A program made the position numbers and the translations under genes. Positions 25,063-32,118 of a stretch of DNA of 32,118 bases are shown here, piece after piece (the stretch's first letter is position 1; the number at the start of each line of letters is the position of its first letter). The DNA comes from Paracoccaceae bacterium. GTDB lineage: Bacteria > Pseudomonadota > Alphaproteobacteria > Rhodobacterales > Rhodobacteraceae. Below the pieces are notes generated by a model. It saw nothing but the letters and a program-made list of their open reading frames with translations. It had not been told where the DNA came from and ran no database searches. The stretch lies in contig CACGIS010000012.1 in assembly GCA_902573175.1 (NCBI GenBank), forward strand, positions 1-32,118. The letters are read 5' to 3'.

Positions 25063-26238
25063 ATGCGTATTGGCATAATCTTACTTTGCTTAGCTTACAT
25101 AATTAGCCAATTCTTCCGTAATTTTTTAGCTGTTCTAAGCGAACAATTATATCTCGATATAGGCGCCACATCAGATGACCTGGCTTTCGCTATGGGCTTT
25201 TGGTTTTTAACATTTTCATTAATGCAAATACCTGTTGGAACAGCCTTGGATAAAATTGGACCAAAACTGACAGGCAGCTCTATTTTCTTATTAGGTGGAG
25301 CGGGAGGAAGCGTAATTTTTGCTATGGCGACAACGCCTCTTCATATAACAATCTCAATGGGATTAATTGGTGTGGGCTGTTCGCCGGTTTTAATGGGATC
25401 CTATTATATTTTTGCTCGAATATATGACCCAAAAATCTTTGCGAGCCTCGCCGCAATAATGATCGGGGTCGGTTCATTTGGAAATCTAGCTGGGGCTGCA
25501 CCGCTAGCCTTTACAGCAGATTTATTTGGCTGGCGCTCGACTATGCTTGCACTCGGTTTAGTAAGCGCCACAATTTCTGTTGGCTTATTTTTATTCGTGA
25601 AAAATCCAGAAATATCCAAAGATATCAATAAAGGCAGTTTTATGGATCTACTTAAAATCAAAAATCTATGGTTCATTTTCCCTTTAGTTTTAATACATTA
25701 CGCTCCAGTAGCTGGGATACGTGGATTATGGATAGGGCCTTATATTAATGATACCTTCGCTGGAGATGGCGACTTAGCATTTGCTACAACAGCTATGAGT
25801 TTATCGATGATTGCTGGTACTTTCGCCTATGGTCCGATGGATCGGATTTTTAAAACTAGAAAATGGATTATCTTTATAGGTTCATCAATCTGTCTGGCTG
25901 CAATAGTTGGCCTAGCTTTAGTGGAACAAATAACATTTGGTATTTCAGTTTCTTTATTTTGCGTCCTTGGCTTTTTTGGAATGTCTTACCCGTTGATGAT
26001 TGCTCACGGTAGAAGTTTTTCACCTGAGCATTTAACCGGTAGATGCGTAACCTTGTTGAATATGTTTGCAATCGGTGGGGCTGGTCTTTTCCAATTTTTA
26101 AGTGGTAAAATGTTTCGTTTTACCCTTGAAAGCGAAGCTTCAACAAGTGCAGCTTACACAGCTATCTTCTTATTTTATGCCTCAAGCTTGTTTATTGGCT
26201 TAGTTTTATATTTAAAGGCTAAAGACCGTCTGGATTAA
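25063..26238 (+). CDS. MFS transporter
   Basis: A 391-residue polytopic membrane protein with about 12 hydrophobic segments, as in the major facilitator superfamily. The loop after the second segment carries the family motif in the form GTALDKIGPKLTG. The two halves are joined near residue 190 by a short cytoplasmic segment (NPEISKDINKGSFMDLLKIK). The substrate cannot be deduced; nothing in the sequence marks it as a drug or sugar carrier. It starts 3 nt after the NDUFA9-like gene and so belongs to that transcript, although that arrangement does not reveal the substrate. Confidence 0.85.
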   Translation: MRIGIILLCLAYIISQFFRNFLAVLSEQLYLDIGATSDDLAFAMGFWFLTFSLMQIPVGTALDKIGPKLTGSSIFLLGGAGGSVIFAMATTPLHITISMGLIGVGCSPVLMGSYYIFARIYDPKIFASLAAIMIGVGSFGNLAGAAPLAFTADLFGWRSTMLALGLVSATISVGLFLFVKNPEISKDINKGSFMDLLKIKNLWFIFPLVLIHYAPVAGIRGLWIGPYINDTFAGDGDLAFATTAMSLSMIAGTFAYGPMDRIFKTRKWIIFIGSSICLAAIVGLALVEQITFGISVSLFCVLGFFGMSYPLMIAHGRSFSPEHLTGRCVTLLNMFAIGGAGLFQFLSGKMFRFTLESEASTSAAYTAIFLFYASSLFIGLVLYLKAKDRLD

Positions 26239-26325
26239 AAGTCTTCCACTATTTTAAAACGTGGTGTAAGCACTGCCCGTCAGCTCAGTTTACTGACTAA
26301 ATAGAAATTAAGAGGAGCCCACCCA

Positions 26326-27348
26326 ATGGGGTACAAAGTTGTAGTTGTTGGAGCGACGGGAAATGTGGGCCGCGAAATGCTAACCATTTTATCGGAACGT
26401 CAATTTCCAGTGGATGAAATAGCGGCTCTAGCAAGTAGACGATCTCTGGGTACGGAAGTAAGTTTTGGAGATCAAACAATTATTACCAAAGACCTAGAAA
26501 CATTTGATTTCGAAGGTTGGGACATAGCTCTCTTTGCCATAGGTTCTGATGCAACAAAAGCATTTGCTCCGAAAGCTGCAGCTAAAGGATGTATTGTTAT
26601 AGATAACAGCTCCCTATACAGGTACGATCCAAATGTGCCGTTGATTGTACCGGAGGTAAATGCCGAAGCAATAACCGAGTATTCGAAAAAGAATATTATT
26701 GCCAACCCAAATTGCTCCACAGCACAAATGGTTGTCGCATTAAAGCCCCTTCACGATCGTGCCCGCATTAAGCGTGTTGTTGTCAGTACTTATCAATCTG
26801 TTTCCGGTGCTGGAAAAGAAGGTATGGACGAGCTCTGGGATCAAACAAAGTCTATATACAATCCTGTAACCGATGTACCTCCCACCAAATTTACGAAGCA
26901 AATTGCATTCAATGTTATCCCACATATCGATAAATTCTTGGATGACGGCAGCACAAAAGAAGAATGGAAAATGGTCGCTGAAACAAAAAAAATAATAGAT
27001 GCTTCTATCAAAGTCACAGCGACATGTGTGAGGGTTCCAGTCTTTGTTGGCCATTCTGAAGCAATAAATATTGAATTTGAAGATTTCTTAGATGAGGACG
27101 AAGCGCGCGACATTCTTCGCGAGGCTCCTGGCGTCATGGTGATTGATAAGCGTGATGATGGGGGATACGTGACGCCTATCGAATGTGCTGGAGACTACGC
27201 AACTTTTATTAGTCGATTACGTCAAGATAGTACCATTGAAAATGGTTTAAACCTATGGTGTGTGTCAGATAATCTACGTAAAGGCGCCGCACTTAATGCT
27301 GTCCAGATAGCTGAAACACTTGGTCAAAGAGTCCTCAAAAAGGGTTAA
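26326..27348 (+). CDS. asd: aspartate-semialdehyde dehydrogenase
   Basis: A 340-residue NADPH-dependent enzyme converting L-aspartyl-4-phosphate to aspartate semialdehyde, the branch-point step to lysine/diaminopimelate, threonine and methionine. The N-terminal NADP fold is VVVGATGNVGREML, the catalytic cysteine is C130 in ANPNCSTAQMV, and SGAGKEGMDELW and TCVRVPVFVGHSEAIN contain the conserved substrate-binding and His residues. Length and features are standard. AGAGGAG about 9 nt before the ATG is a strong ribosome site. It appears to be transcribed alone or at the start of a run; an 11-bp inverted repeat lies between it and the aminopeptidase gene. Confidence 0.95.
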   Translation: MGYKVVVVGATGNVGREMLTILSERQFPVDEIAALASRRSLGTEVSFGDQTIITKDLETFDFEGWDIALFAIGSDATKAFAPKAAAKGCIVIDNSSLYRYDPNVPLIVPEVNAEAITEYSKKNIIANPNCSTAQMVVALKPLHDRARIKRVVVSTYQSVSGAGKEGMDELWDQTKSIYNPVTDVPPTKFTKQIAFNVIPHIDKFLDDGSTKEEWKMVAETKKIIDASIKVTATCVRVPVFVGHSEAINIEFEDFLDEDEARDILREAPGVMVIDKRDDGGYVTPIECAGDYATFISRLRQDSTIENGLNLWCVSDNLRKGAALNAVQIAETLGQRVLKKG

Positions 27349-27417
27349 TATTAAATTACCTTCTTAATATTCTTCCTACTATTGCGCAGAGCTTATTGGG
27401 TAGATGAATTAAAGAAG

Positions 27418-27446
27418 TACTAGCCATTACCAAACAATGGCTAGTA
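27418..27446. repeat. perfect 11-bp inverted repeat between asd and the aminopeptidase gene
   Basis: TACTAGCCATT (27418-27428) and AATGGCTAGTA (27436-27446) form a perfect stem with a 7-nt loop. It has no clear T-run on the plus strand (TAAGACAATTT follows), so it may be a weak terminator of asd, an mRNA-stabilising hairpin or a protein-binding site. Confidence 0.75.
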
Positions 27447-27486
27447 TAAGACAATTTCATAAAAGCTCGAAAAAAGGCAAAATAAA

Positions 27487-28863
27487 ATGAAATTTGCTGA
27501 TACCAGCGATAAGGCAATACCAGCATACTGTGTTGAACAAGATAGTACTTTTGAAAAGTCCAAAACCTTTGACGCAGTTACTAAAGACTGGATTAAAAAA
27601 AATAACTTTTCAGGCTCTTTTGGTCAGTCTGTTTTATGTCCAACCAAAACAGGTGACACGGTTGCACTTTTGGGTTTGGGTGACGAAAGTTCAAGAAAGA
27701 AATCACGCTTTCCCCTAGCTGCTGCTGCGAAGTCACTTCCTGCGGGAAGCTATGATATTAGAAACCCTGAAGCGGTGGATAATTTAGAAATTGAGGCGCT
27801 TGGGTGGCTCATAAATAATTATGTTTTTGACAAATATAAAAATAAAAAAGACGCTCAGGCCTATTTGGTTCAACCTAAAATAATTGATGCTGATCGCGTT
27901 TTGAAATTTGCTGAAGCAGAAGTATTAGCCAGAAACCTCATAAATACACCTACTTCAGATATGGGCCCAGGAAATTTAGCTTCAGCTGTAAAAGATTTGG
28001 CCAATAAATTTGATGCTGATTACTCCGAAATTGTTGGAGAAGACCTAATCATGAAAAATTTTCCCCTCATTCACGCTGTTGGGCGTGCGTCTTCCCAAGA
28101 GCCAAGATTACTTGAAATTAAAAATGGAAGTGCAGGGCCAAAAGTAACTTTAGTGGGCAAAGGAGTTTGTTTTGATACGGGGGGATTAAACATTAAGCCT
28201 GGCCGTTCAATGAGCCTAATGAAAAAAGATATGGGTGGAGCAGCTAATGTTTTAGCCCTTGCTTGGATGATCCTATCAACCAGTATGAATATCCAATTAC
28301 GGGTACTTATACCGGCAGTAGAAAATTCTATTTCCGGAAATTCATTTCGCCCAGGCGATATCCTAACGGCCAGAAATGGATCAACTGTTGAAATCAATAA
28401 TACAGACGCAGAAGGCCGCCTTGTGCTAGCTGATGCATTGTCTTTCGCAAGCGAGGATGACCCTGATCTAATAATATCAATGGCGACACTGACAGGCGCA
28501 GCGCGTGTTGCCGTTGGAGCAGATATTGCTCCGTTTTTTTCAGAAAGAAACGAAGTCAGTGATATATTAAAAGCTTCAGGTGCTCAGCAAAATGATCCTG
28601 TTTGGCCTTTGCCGTTTTGGGACCCTTACGAAAAAATGATTGAGCCTGATACAGCTGATTTAGATAATTCGCCCAGCGGTGGTTATGGTGGAGCGATTAC
28701 GGCTGCATTATTTTTACGCCGCTTTGTTACACAGCCAAACTCGTACATACACTTTGATATATATTCGTGGTCAGACACAAATAAACCAGGTCTGCCAAAA
28801 GGCGGAATAACTCAAGGACCTAGAGCCGTATTTGATGCACTTCCAAAAATCTTAGATATTTAA
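27487..28863 (+). CDS. leucyl aminopeptidase family (M17) peptidase
   Basis: A 458-residue cytosolic metallo-aminopeptidase of family M17 that needs two divalent metal ions and works as a hexamer. Metal and catalytic motifs are intact: VGKGVCFDTGGLNIKP, MKKDMGGAANVLA and the signature NTDAEGRLVLADAL near residues 305-318. The N-terminal domain is divergent, as in many alphaproteobacterial members. The NlpC/P60 gene starts 1 nt after its stop; this pairing suggests a role in trimming short peptides, possibly cell-wall peptides, after import. The ATG start has AAAAAAGGCAAAA as a weak ribosome site. Confidence 0.92.
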   Translation: MKFADTSDKAIPAYCVEQDSTFEKSKTFDAVTKDWIKKNNFSGSFGQSVLCPTKTGDTVALLGLGDESSRKKSRFPLAAAAKSLPAGSYDIRNPEAVDNLEIEALGWLINNYVFDKYKNKKDAQAYLVQPKIIDADRVLKFAEAEVLARNLINTPTSDMGPGNLASAVKDLANKFDADYSEIVGEDLIMKNFPLIHAVGRASSQEPRLLEIKNGSAGPKVTLVGKGVCFDTGGLNIKPGRSMSLMKKDMGGAANVLALAWMILSTSMNIQLRVLIPAVENSISGNSFRPGDILTARNGSTVEINNTDAEGRLVLADALSFASEDDPDLIISMATLTGAARVAVGADIAPFFSERNEVSDILKASGAQQNDPVWPLPFWDPYEKMIEPDTADLDNSPSGGYGGAITAALFLRRFVTQPNSYIHFDIYSWSDTNKPGLPKGGITQGPRAVFDALPKILDI

Positions 28864-28864
28864 A

Positions 28865-29704
28865 ATGGATCCTCGTCTGACGCCTGCTAATGAGATCGTT
28901 GCCTGCTCCTCACTAAGAGGTAAAATAAAACATTCAAATTTTATTGAAGGTAAGAATTATCAAATCAATGTGCCATTTGTAGACCTGCTTAGCACGCCAG
29001 ATGGTAAGAGAAATAGACAGCTCATTTATGGTTCAAAAGTGAAATACTTTGGTGAAAACGGTGGTTGGGCATTTATCCAAAATATTTACGATAGTTACGT
29101 GGGATACGTTCCTCAAAATTCAATTGTTTTAGAAACAGAGAAGACGCATATCGTAAAAGTTCCGCTTTCCCATGTTTTTCTTGAGCCAAACATTAAGTCC
29201 AGAAATATTGAAATACTACCGTTAGCAGCAAAAGTTTCCGGGCAAATAGTTGAAAATGGTTTTTTGGAGACCGAGCTTGGCTGGATTTCACTTTCACAAT
29301 TAAAGCAAAAAACAGAATTATCTAAAGATCCCGTTGAAATCTCCAAGCTATTACAGCATGCGCCTTATTTATGGGGAGGCAATACATCTTTAGGTATAGA
29401 TTGTTCCGGTCTTATTCAGATTTCATTGTTGCTTTGCGGTGTAGACTGTCCAGGCGATAGCGACCAGCAAATGAATACATTAGGTCATAACCTTGATGTT
29501 GGTTCACCCAGAAAGAAAGGCGATATTCTTTTCTGGAAAGGGCACGTGGCGTGGGCCGTAAATGAAAAGCAAATTTTACATGCAAACGCTTATCATATGG
29601 CGACAGTAATAGAAGAAGCAAACGAGGCTATTGAAAGAATAAAAAAACAAGACAAGAATAGCGTAATTGCCCATAAAAGACTTAAAGGAGAATTATATGA
29701 GTGA
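28865..29704 (+). CDS. NlpC/P60-family peptidase (C40) with N-terminal SH3-like domains
   Basis: A 279-residue cysteine peptidase. The C-terminal NlpC/P60 domain starts at about residue 155 (LLQHAPYLWGGNTSLGIDCSG) with the catalytic triad C180, H227 (KGHVAW) and H239 (ILHANAYH). Two SH3b-like modules occupy roughly residues 35-85 and 90-145 (GGWAFIQNIYDSYVGYVP and LGWISLSQLK). No signal peptide or membrane segment is present, so it is probably cytoplasmic, like YkfC-type gamma-D-glutamyl-diamino acid endopeptidases that recycle murein peptides. It lies 1 nt after the M17 gene and overlaps the next gene by 8 nt, so the three are probably translated together. Confidence 0.9.
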   Translation: MDPRLTPANEIVACSSLRGKIKHSNFIEGKNYQINVPFVDLLSTPDGKRNRQLIYGSKVKYFGENGGWAFIQNIYDSYVGYVPQNSIVLETEKTHIVKVPLSHVFLEPNIKSRNIEILPLAAKVSGQIVENGFLETELGWISLSQLKQKTELSKDPVEISKLLQHAPYLWGGNTSLGIDCSGLIQISLLLCGVDCPGDSDQQMNTLGHNLDVGSPRKKGDILFWKGHVAWAVNEKQILHANAYHMATVIEEANEAIERIKKQDKNSVIAHKRLKGELYE

Positions 29705-30647
29705 TCCATTTTTTAAACCAGTTTCAGGTTTTGATCTGCCTAGGTTTGCGGGTGTCCCTACTTTCATGCGGCTTCCACATGTTTCACTCGAGGCGGCAAA
29801 AATCAAAGATGTAGATATCGGTATCATCGGCGTTCCATGGGATAGTGGGACAACAAATAGACCAGGCCCCCGTCATGGCCCTCGTCAATTACGTGACGCA
29901 TCAACCATGATAAGGGCGCAGCATCCAGTATCAGGAATAAGACCCTATGAGAAATTTAATTGTGCGGACCTTGGCGATGTTTCAATAAATCCTGCTGATA
30001 TCGAAGACAGTATGAATAGGATTACGTCCTTCTATAAAACGGTAATTGAAAAGGAAATTAAGCCACTGACTGCTGGTGGCGACCATTTAACTTCACTACC
30101 AGTTTTGAGAGCTGTTGCGGATAAAGGTCCGATGGGAATGATACATTTTGATAGTCACACAGATCTTTTCCACAGTTACTTTGATGGAACAATGTTTACT
30201 CATGGAACACCATTTCGTCGTGCAGTTGAGGAAAACCTTCTTGATCCAAAGAGAGTGATCCAAATTGGGATACGAGGAACTCAATATGATCGCGAAGATT
30301 TAGACTTCGCAGACTCAGTTGGAATTAGAGTCGTTAAAATTGAGGAGTTTTTTGATCGAGGAATTGCAGACGTAATGGCTGAGGCCAGAGAAATAGTAGG
30401 TGAAAAGGAAACTTATATTTCTTATGATATCGATTTTATTGACCCAGCATTTGCACCAGGAACAGGCACTCCAGAAGTTGGTGGTCCTAATAGTTATGAG
30501 GCCCTCAGGGTTGTCCGTGAGCTCAATGGAGTTAAAATAGTCGGTGCCGATATGGTTGAAGTATCTCCTCCCTTTGACCTTAGTAGCAATACAGCTTTTT
30601 TAGGTGTTTCAGTAATGTTTGAGTTACTTTGCCAGATGGTAGATTAG
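29697..30647 (+). CDS. agmatinase/ureohydrolase family protein
   Basis: A 316-residue Mn-dependent ureohydrolase, likely agmatinase (agmatine to putrescine and urea), or a relative acting on guanidinobutyrate or another guanidino compound. The start at ATG 29697 is chosen because AAAGGAG lies 6 nt upstream; the frame could begin 30 nt earlier inside the preceding gene. Metal-binding motifs are GGDH near residue 130, HFDSHTD and SYDIDFIDPAFAPGTGTPE. The usual DAH is DSH here, a conservative change. The HGTPFRRAVEENLL segment is typical of agmatinases. It overlaps the NlpC/P60 gene by 8 nt. The presence of a tRNA immediately downstream suggests it ends its transcript. Confidence 0.87.
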   Translation: MSDPFFKPVSGFDLPRFAGVPTFMRLPHVSLEAAKIKDVDIGIIGVPWDSGTTNRPGPRHGPRQLRDASTMIRAQHPVSGIRPYEKFNCADLGDVSINPADIEDSMNRITSFYKTVIEKEIKPLTAGGDHLTSLPVLRAVADKGPMGMIHFDSHTDLFHSYFDGTMFTHGTPFRRAVEENLLDPKRVIQIGIRGTQYDREDLDFADSVGIRVVKIEEFFDRGIADVMAEAREIVGEKETYISYDIDFIDPAFAPGTGTPEVGGPNSYEALRVVRELNGVKIVGADMVEVSPPFDLSSNTAFLGVSVMFELLCQMVD

Positions 30648-30662
30648 GCAAAAATTATTTAG

Positions 30663-30691
30663 TTGACCTATAGACCTAAAGAATTTAGATG
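30663..30691 (+). promoter_or_regulatory. probable promoter of the tRNA-Met gene
   Basis: TTGACC (30663-30668) and TAGATG (30686-30691) are spaced by 17 nt and lie 12 nt before the tRNA 5' end. The -35 is good and the -10 partial. Confidence 0.45.
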
Positions 30692-30703
30692 ATTTTTGTT
30701 CAA

Positions 30704-30780
30704 GGCGGAGTAGCTCAGGTGGTTAGAGCAGCGGAATCATAATCCGCGTGTCGGGGGTTCAAGTCCCTCCTCCGCTACCA
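30704..30780 (+). tRNA. tRNA-Met (anticodon CAT, elongator type)
   Basis: A complete cloverleaf of 77 nt with encoded CCA. The acceptor arm GGCGGAG pairs with CTCCGCT (one G-T), the D arm is GCTC/GAGC, the anticodon stem GCGGA/TCCGC encloses ATCATAA with anticodon CAT, and the T arm GGGGG/CCCTC (one G-T) encloses TTCAAGT. The first base pair and sequence fit an elongator methionine tRNA rather than the initiator, and it resembles the common alphaproteobacterial copy. It stands alone, on the plus strand, after the agmatinase gene. Confidence 0.95.
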
Positions 30781-30874
30781 AAAAACTTCAATGAAATAGA
30801 CCAAATTTATCAATCACACCTAATTTATGGTGAGATTACAATACGCTTTAACACGCTCATTTGTAAAAGTGTGT

Positions 30875-30900
30875 GTGATCGTGAATGTGCGGACGATCAC
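30875..30900. repeat. 8-bp inverted repeat downstream of the amidase gene
   Basis: GTGATCGT (30875-30882) and ACGATCAC (30893-30900) form a perfect stem with a 10-nt loop. It lies 13 nt beyond the stop of the minus-strand amidase gene, so it could end that transcript, although the following T-run is poor. Confidence 0.55.
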
Positions 30901-30913
30901 GGGAAGCGTGGGG

Positions 30914-31855
30914 TTAAGCCTTATGAAGTAGATTCTTCGCCATCATCATATGCACACCTTTTTCTCGGTTAACAGTCTGTGTGATGCGCAAATCACCCGC
31001 AAGGCTACACAGCATATAGGCGTCTTCGCGGCTGATCTGGGCACGCTGGGAAACTAGCGTGATCATGTCGCGCAATGCCATCTCGACACAGCGATCAAGA
31101 TCAGCGTCCATGCCCATCGTAATGTAGTGGGTCGGCGTTTCAGCTTGGGGATAGATCAGCTTGCGATTTTTGAGAACGCTCAACCGGAATCGACCTTGTA
31201 GCGCGGTTTCAATCGCTGTGACGCAAACCTCGCCATCACCTTGCGCGCCGTGCCCGTCGCCACACGAGAACAACGCGCCTTCCATTTGAACTGGCAGATA
31301 CAGCGTTGTGCCTGCCACCAATTCCTTATTGTCGATATTACCGCCATGCACCCTTGGCTCTATCGTTGAAATACGTCCCCACGTAGGCGGTGGCGCGACA
31401 CCCATCACACCAAAAAATGGGGCCAGTTTCAGCTCAAGCCCCCATGGCAATGTCGCAATACCGCGCTCTGCATCTAGCGGAATGATCGTATGGTGCATGT
31501 TTGGGAAATCTTGTGGCAATGTCCCTGTGAGGGGGCCAAGATGATTAAACCCCCAATCTTGTCGCAAAGACACATCCAAGATATCAATCTGCAAAACATC
31601 GCCCGGCATCGCGCCTTGTACCGCAATCGGTCCAGTTAAGATATGCCCTGGCATTGTAGGCAGCCCAGCGGCGTGAAGGTCCAGCAATTCTTGTGGTACA
31701 TGGAACCCGGCGCCCGGTAGGTTTTGGGGCCCACCAGAGACGGTATTGATCACCACTTCATCACCACTCGAAATGGTCATGGCAGGTGGTAGTGTTGCAT
31801 CGAAGTAACCCCAGTGACAGGTTTTGAGCGATGCGCCTAGCATGTTCTTTGTCAT
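30914..31855 (-). CDS. acetamidase/formamidase family protein
   Basis: A 313-residue cytoplasmic amidase of the FmdA/AmdA family, which hydrolyses formamide, acetamide or related short amides to ammonia and the acid. Recognisable segments include SGGPQNLPG, MPGHILTGPIAVQGAMPGD, the HLGPLTG loop, NIDNKELVAGTTLYLPV and CGDGHGAQGDGEVC, with the Asp/His-rich metal or active-site region of the family. GGAGG lies about 6 nt before the ATG. The gene is visibly GC-richer than the rest of the window (row 31201-31260 is 40 of 60 G or C, against 24 of 60 in row 29941-30000), and it begins a segment of different composition after the tRNA, consistent with acquisition. It is divergent from a partial open frame at the right edge. 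Confidence 0.88.
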   Translation of the reverse strand: MTKNMLGASLKTCHWGYFDATLPPAMTISSGDEVVINTVSGGPQNLPGAGFHVPQELLDLHAAGLPTMPGHILTGPIAVQGAMPGDVLQIDILDVSLRQDWGFNHLGPLTGTLPQDFPNMHHTIIPLDAERGIATLPWGLELKLAPFFGVMGVAPPPTWGRISTIEPRVHGGNIDNKELVAGTTLYLPVQMEGALFSCGDGHGAQGDGEVCVTAIETALQGRFRLSVLKNRKLIYPQAETPTHYITMGMDADLDRCVEMALRDMITLVSQRAQISREDAYMLCSLAGDLRITQTVNREKGVHMMMAKNLLHKA

Positions 31856-31993
31856 CGTATGCCTCCGTTATGATATTGAACAGTTAGCGCGCTGGCCTGA
31901 CTATATTTAAATTGATGTGTTTTGCCAGAATCGATTCATGTGGTAATCTCTAATATATAACCAGCATAAGACTGGTAATAAGAGGCAGATAAA

Positions 31994-32118
31994 ATGAGTA
32001 ACTCAGCAGAAGTGCGGGTTCAAATCGATAAATTTCGAAGTGTGTGCACCATTAATGCAATAAACACCTCTCCCACGCTTCGCCGCCCTCGTAGATTTGC
32101 TGAAGGTTCAGCCCCTCG
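31994..32118 (+). CDS. partial open frame at the right edge, unknown product
   Basis: An ATG at 31994 with GAGG about 8 nt upstream opens a frame of 41 codons that runs off the window (MSNSAEVRVQIDKFRSV...). I do not recognise the protein. A short palindrome ACCAG/CTGGT (31960-31964 and 31972-31976) lies before it, after an AT-rich TAATATATAA stretch, suggesting a regulated promoter. From about 32063 the +1 frame also gives a protein-like string (PLPRFAALVDLLKVQPL), so a frameshift or a different true frame is possible. Confidence 0.35.
   Translation, partial: MSNSAEVRVQIDKFRSVCTINAINTSPTLRRPRRFAEGSAP

Noticed and set aside
29667-29696. Earlier start of the agmatinase gene at 29667
   Set aside because: AAAGGAG is placed ideally for ATG 29697, and the extra ten residues are not family-like.
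30704-30780. Attachment-site duplication of the tRNA-Met 3' end
   Set aside because: I found no second copy of the 3' end sequence in the window, so no att site is claimed.
30781-30972. Small plus-strand open frame running from the tRNA 3' end into the amidase gene
   Set aside because: It begins inside the tRNA gene and overlaps the well-supported amidase gene on the other strand; no ribosome site.
1-32118. CRISPR arrays, insertion sequences, phage or defence modules
   Set aside because: No regularly spaced repeats, transposase, integrase, nuclease or phage structural genes were recognised.

Overview
This is an AT-rich chromosomal window from an alphaproteobacterium, most likely a marine Rhodobacterales-type bacterium. 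That placement is inferred from the gene families present (an NDUFA9-like protein, a membrane-anchored FMN glutamate synthase-like protein, a Wza-like export protein with Rhodobacterales-style C-terminus) and from the elongator tRNA-Met, which resembles alphaproteobacterial copies. I could not run a search. There are 24 protein-coding loci (one split by a frameshift, one cut at each window edge) and one tRNA. I saw no CRISPR array, insertion sequence or rRNA.

Layout. (a) 1-3294, plus strand: the 3' part of a polysaccharide export protein with tandemly duplicated modules, then an ABC exporter. (b) 3299-8490, minus strand: a phytanoyl-CoA dioxygenase-like oxygenase, a 3-hydroxyacyl-CoA dehydrogenase-like enzyme and a TTC38-type TPR protein spaced like an operon, followed by a membrane-anchored glutamate synthase-like protein. 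(c) 8649-12091, plus: a GT4 glycosyltransferase, then a flagellin-like gene interrupted by a frameshift at a double poly-C tract and carrying a large central insertion. (d) 12239-14516, plus: a xanthine/urate-type NCS2 permease with a structured leader and a clear terminator, then a second PhyH-family oxygenase. (e) 14528-22116: a galactoside-use locus with GH42 and GH4 enzymes (minus), an ABC ATPase and two permeases (plus), and a convergent periplasmic binding protein (minus). The promoters share a GCGCTA-containing element. (f) 22330-26238, plus: a type II NADH dehydrogenase fused to a cyclic-nucleotide-binding domain, an NDUFA9-like protein and an MFS transporter. (g) 26326-30647, plus: asd, an M17 aminopeptidase, a cytoplasmic NlpC/P60 peptidase and an agmatinase-family enzyme, the last two overlapping. 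(h) tRNA-Met(CAT), then a visibly GC-richer stretch with an acetamidase/formamidase gene and the start of one more open frame.

The most notable items are the poly-C-interrupted flagellin (a candidate phase-variable filament protein), the PhyH/HCDH/TTC38 cassette of unknown substrate, the shared operator that appears to tie together the three galactoside transcripts, the NDH-2/CNB fusion, the possible purine-sensing leader before the permease, and the composition change immediately after the tRNA gene.
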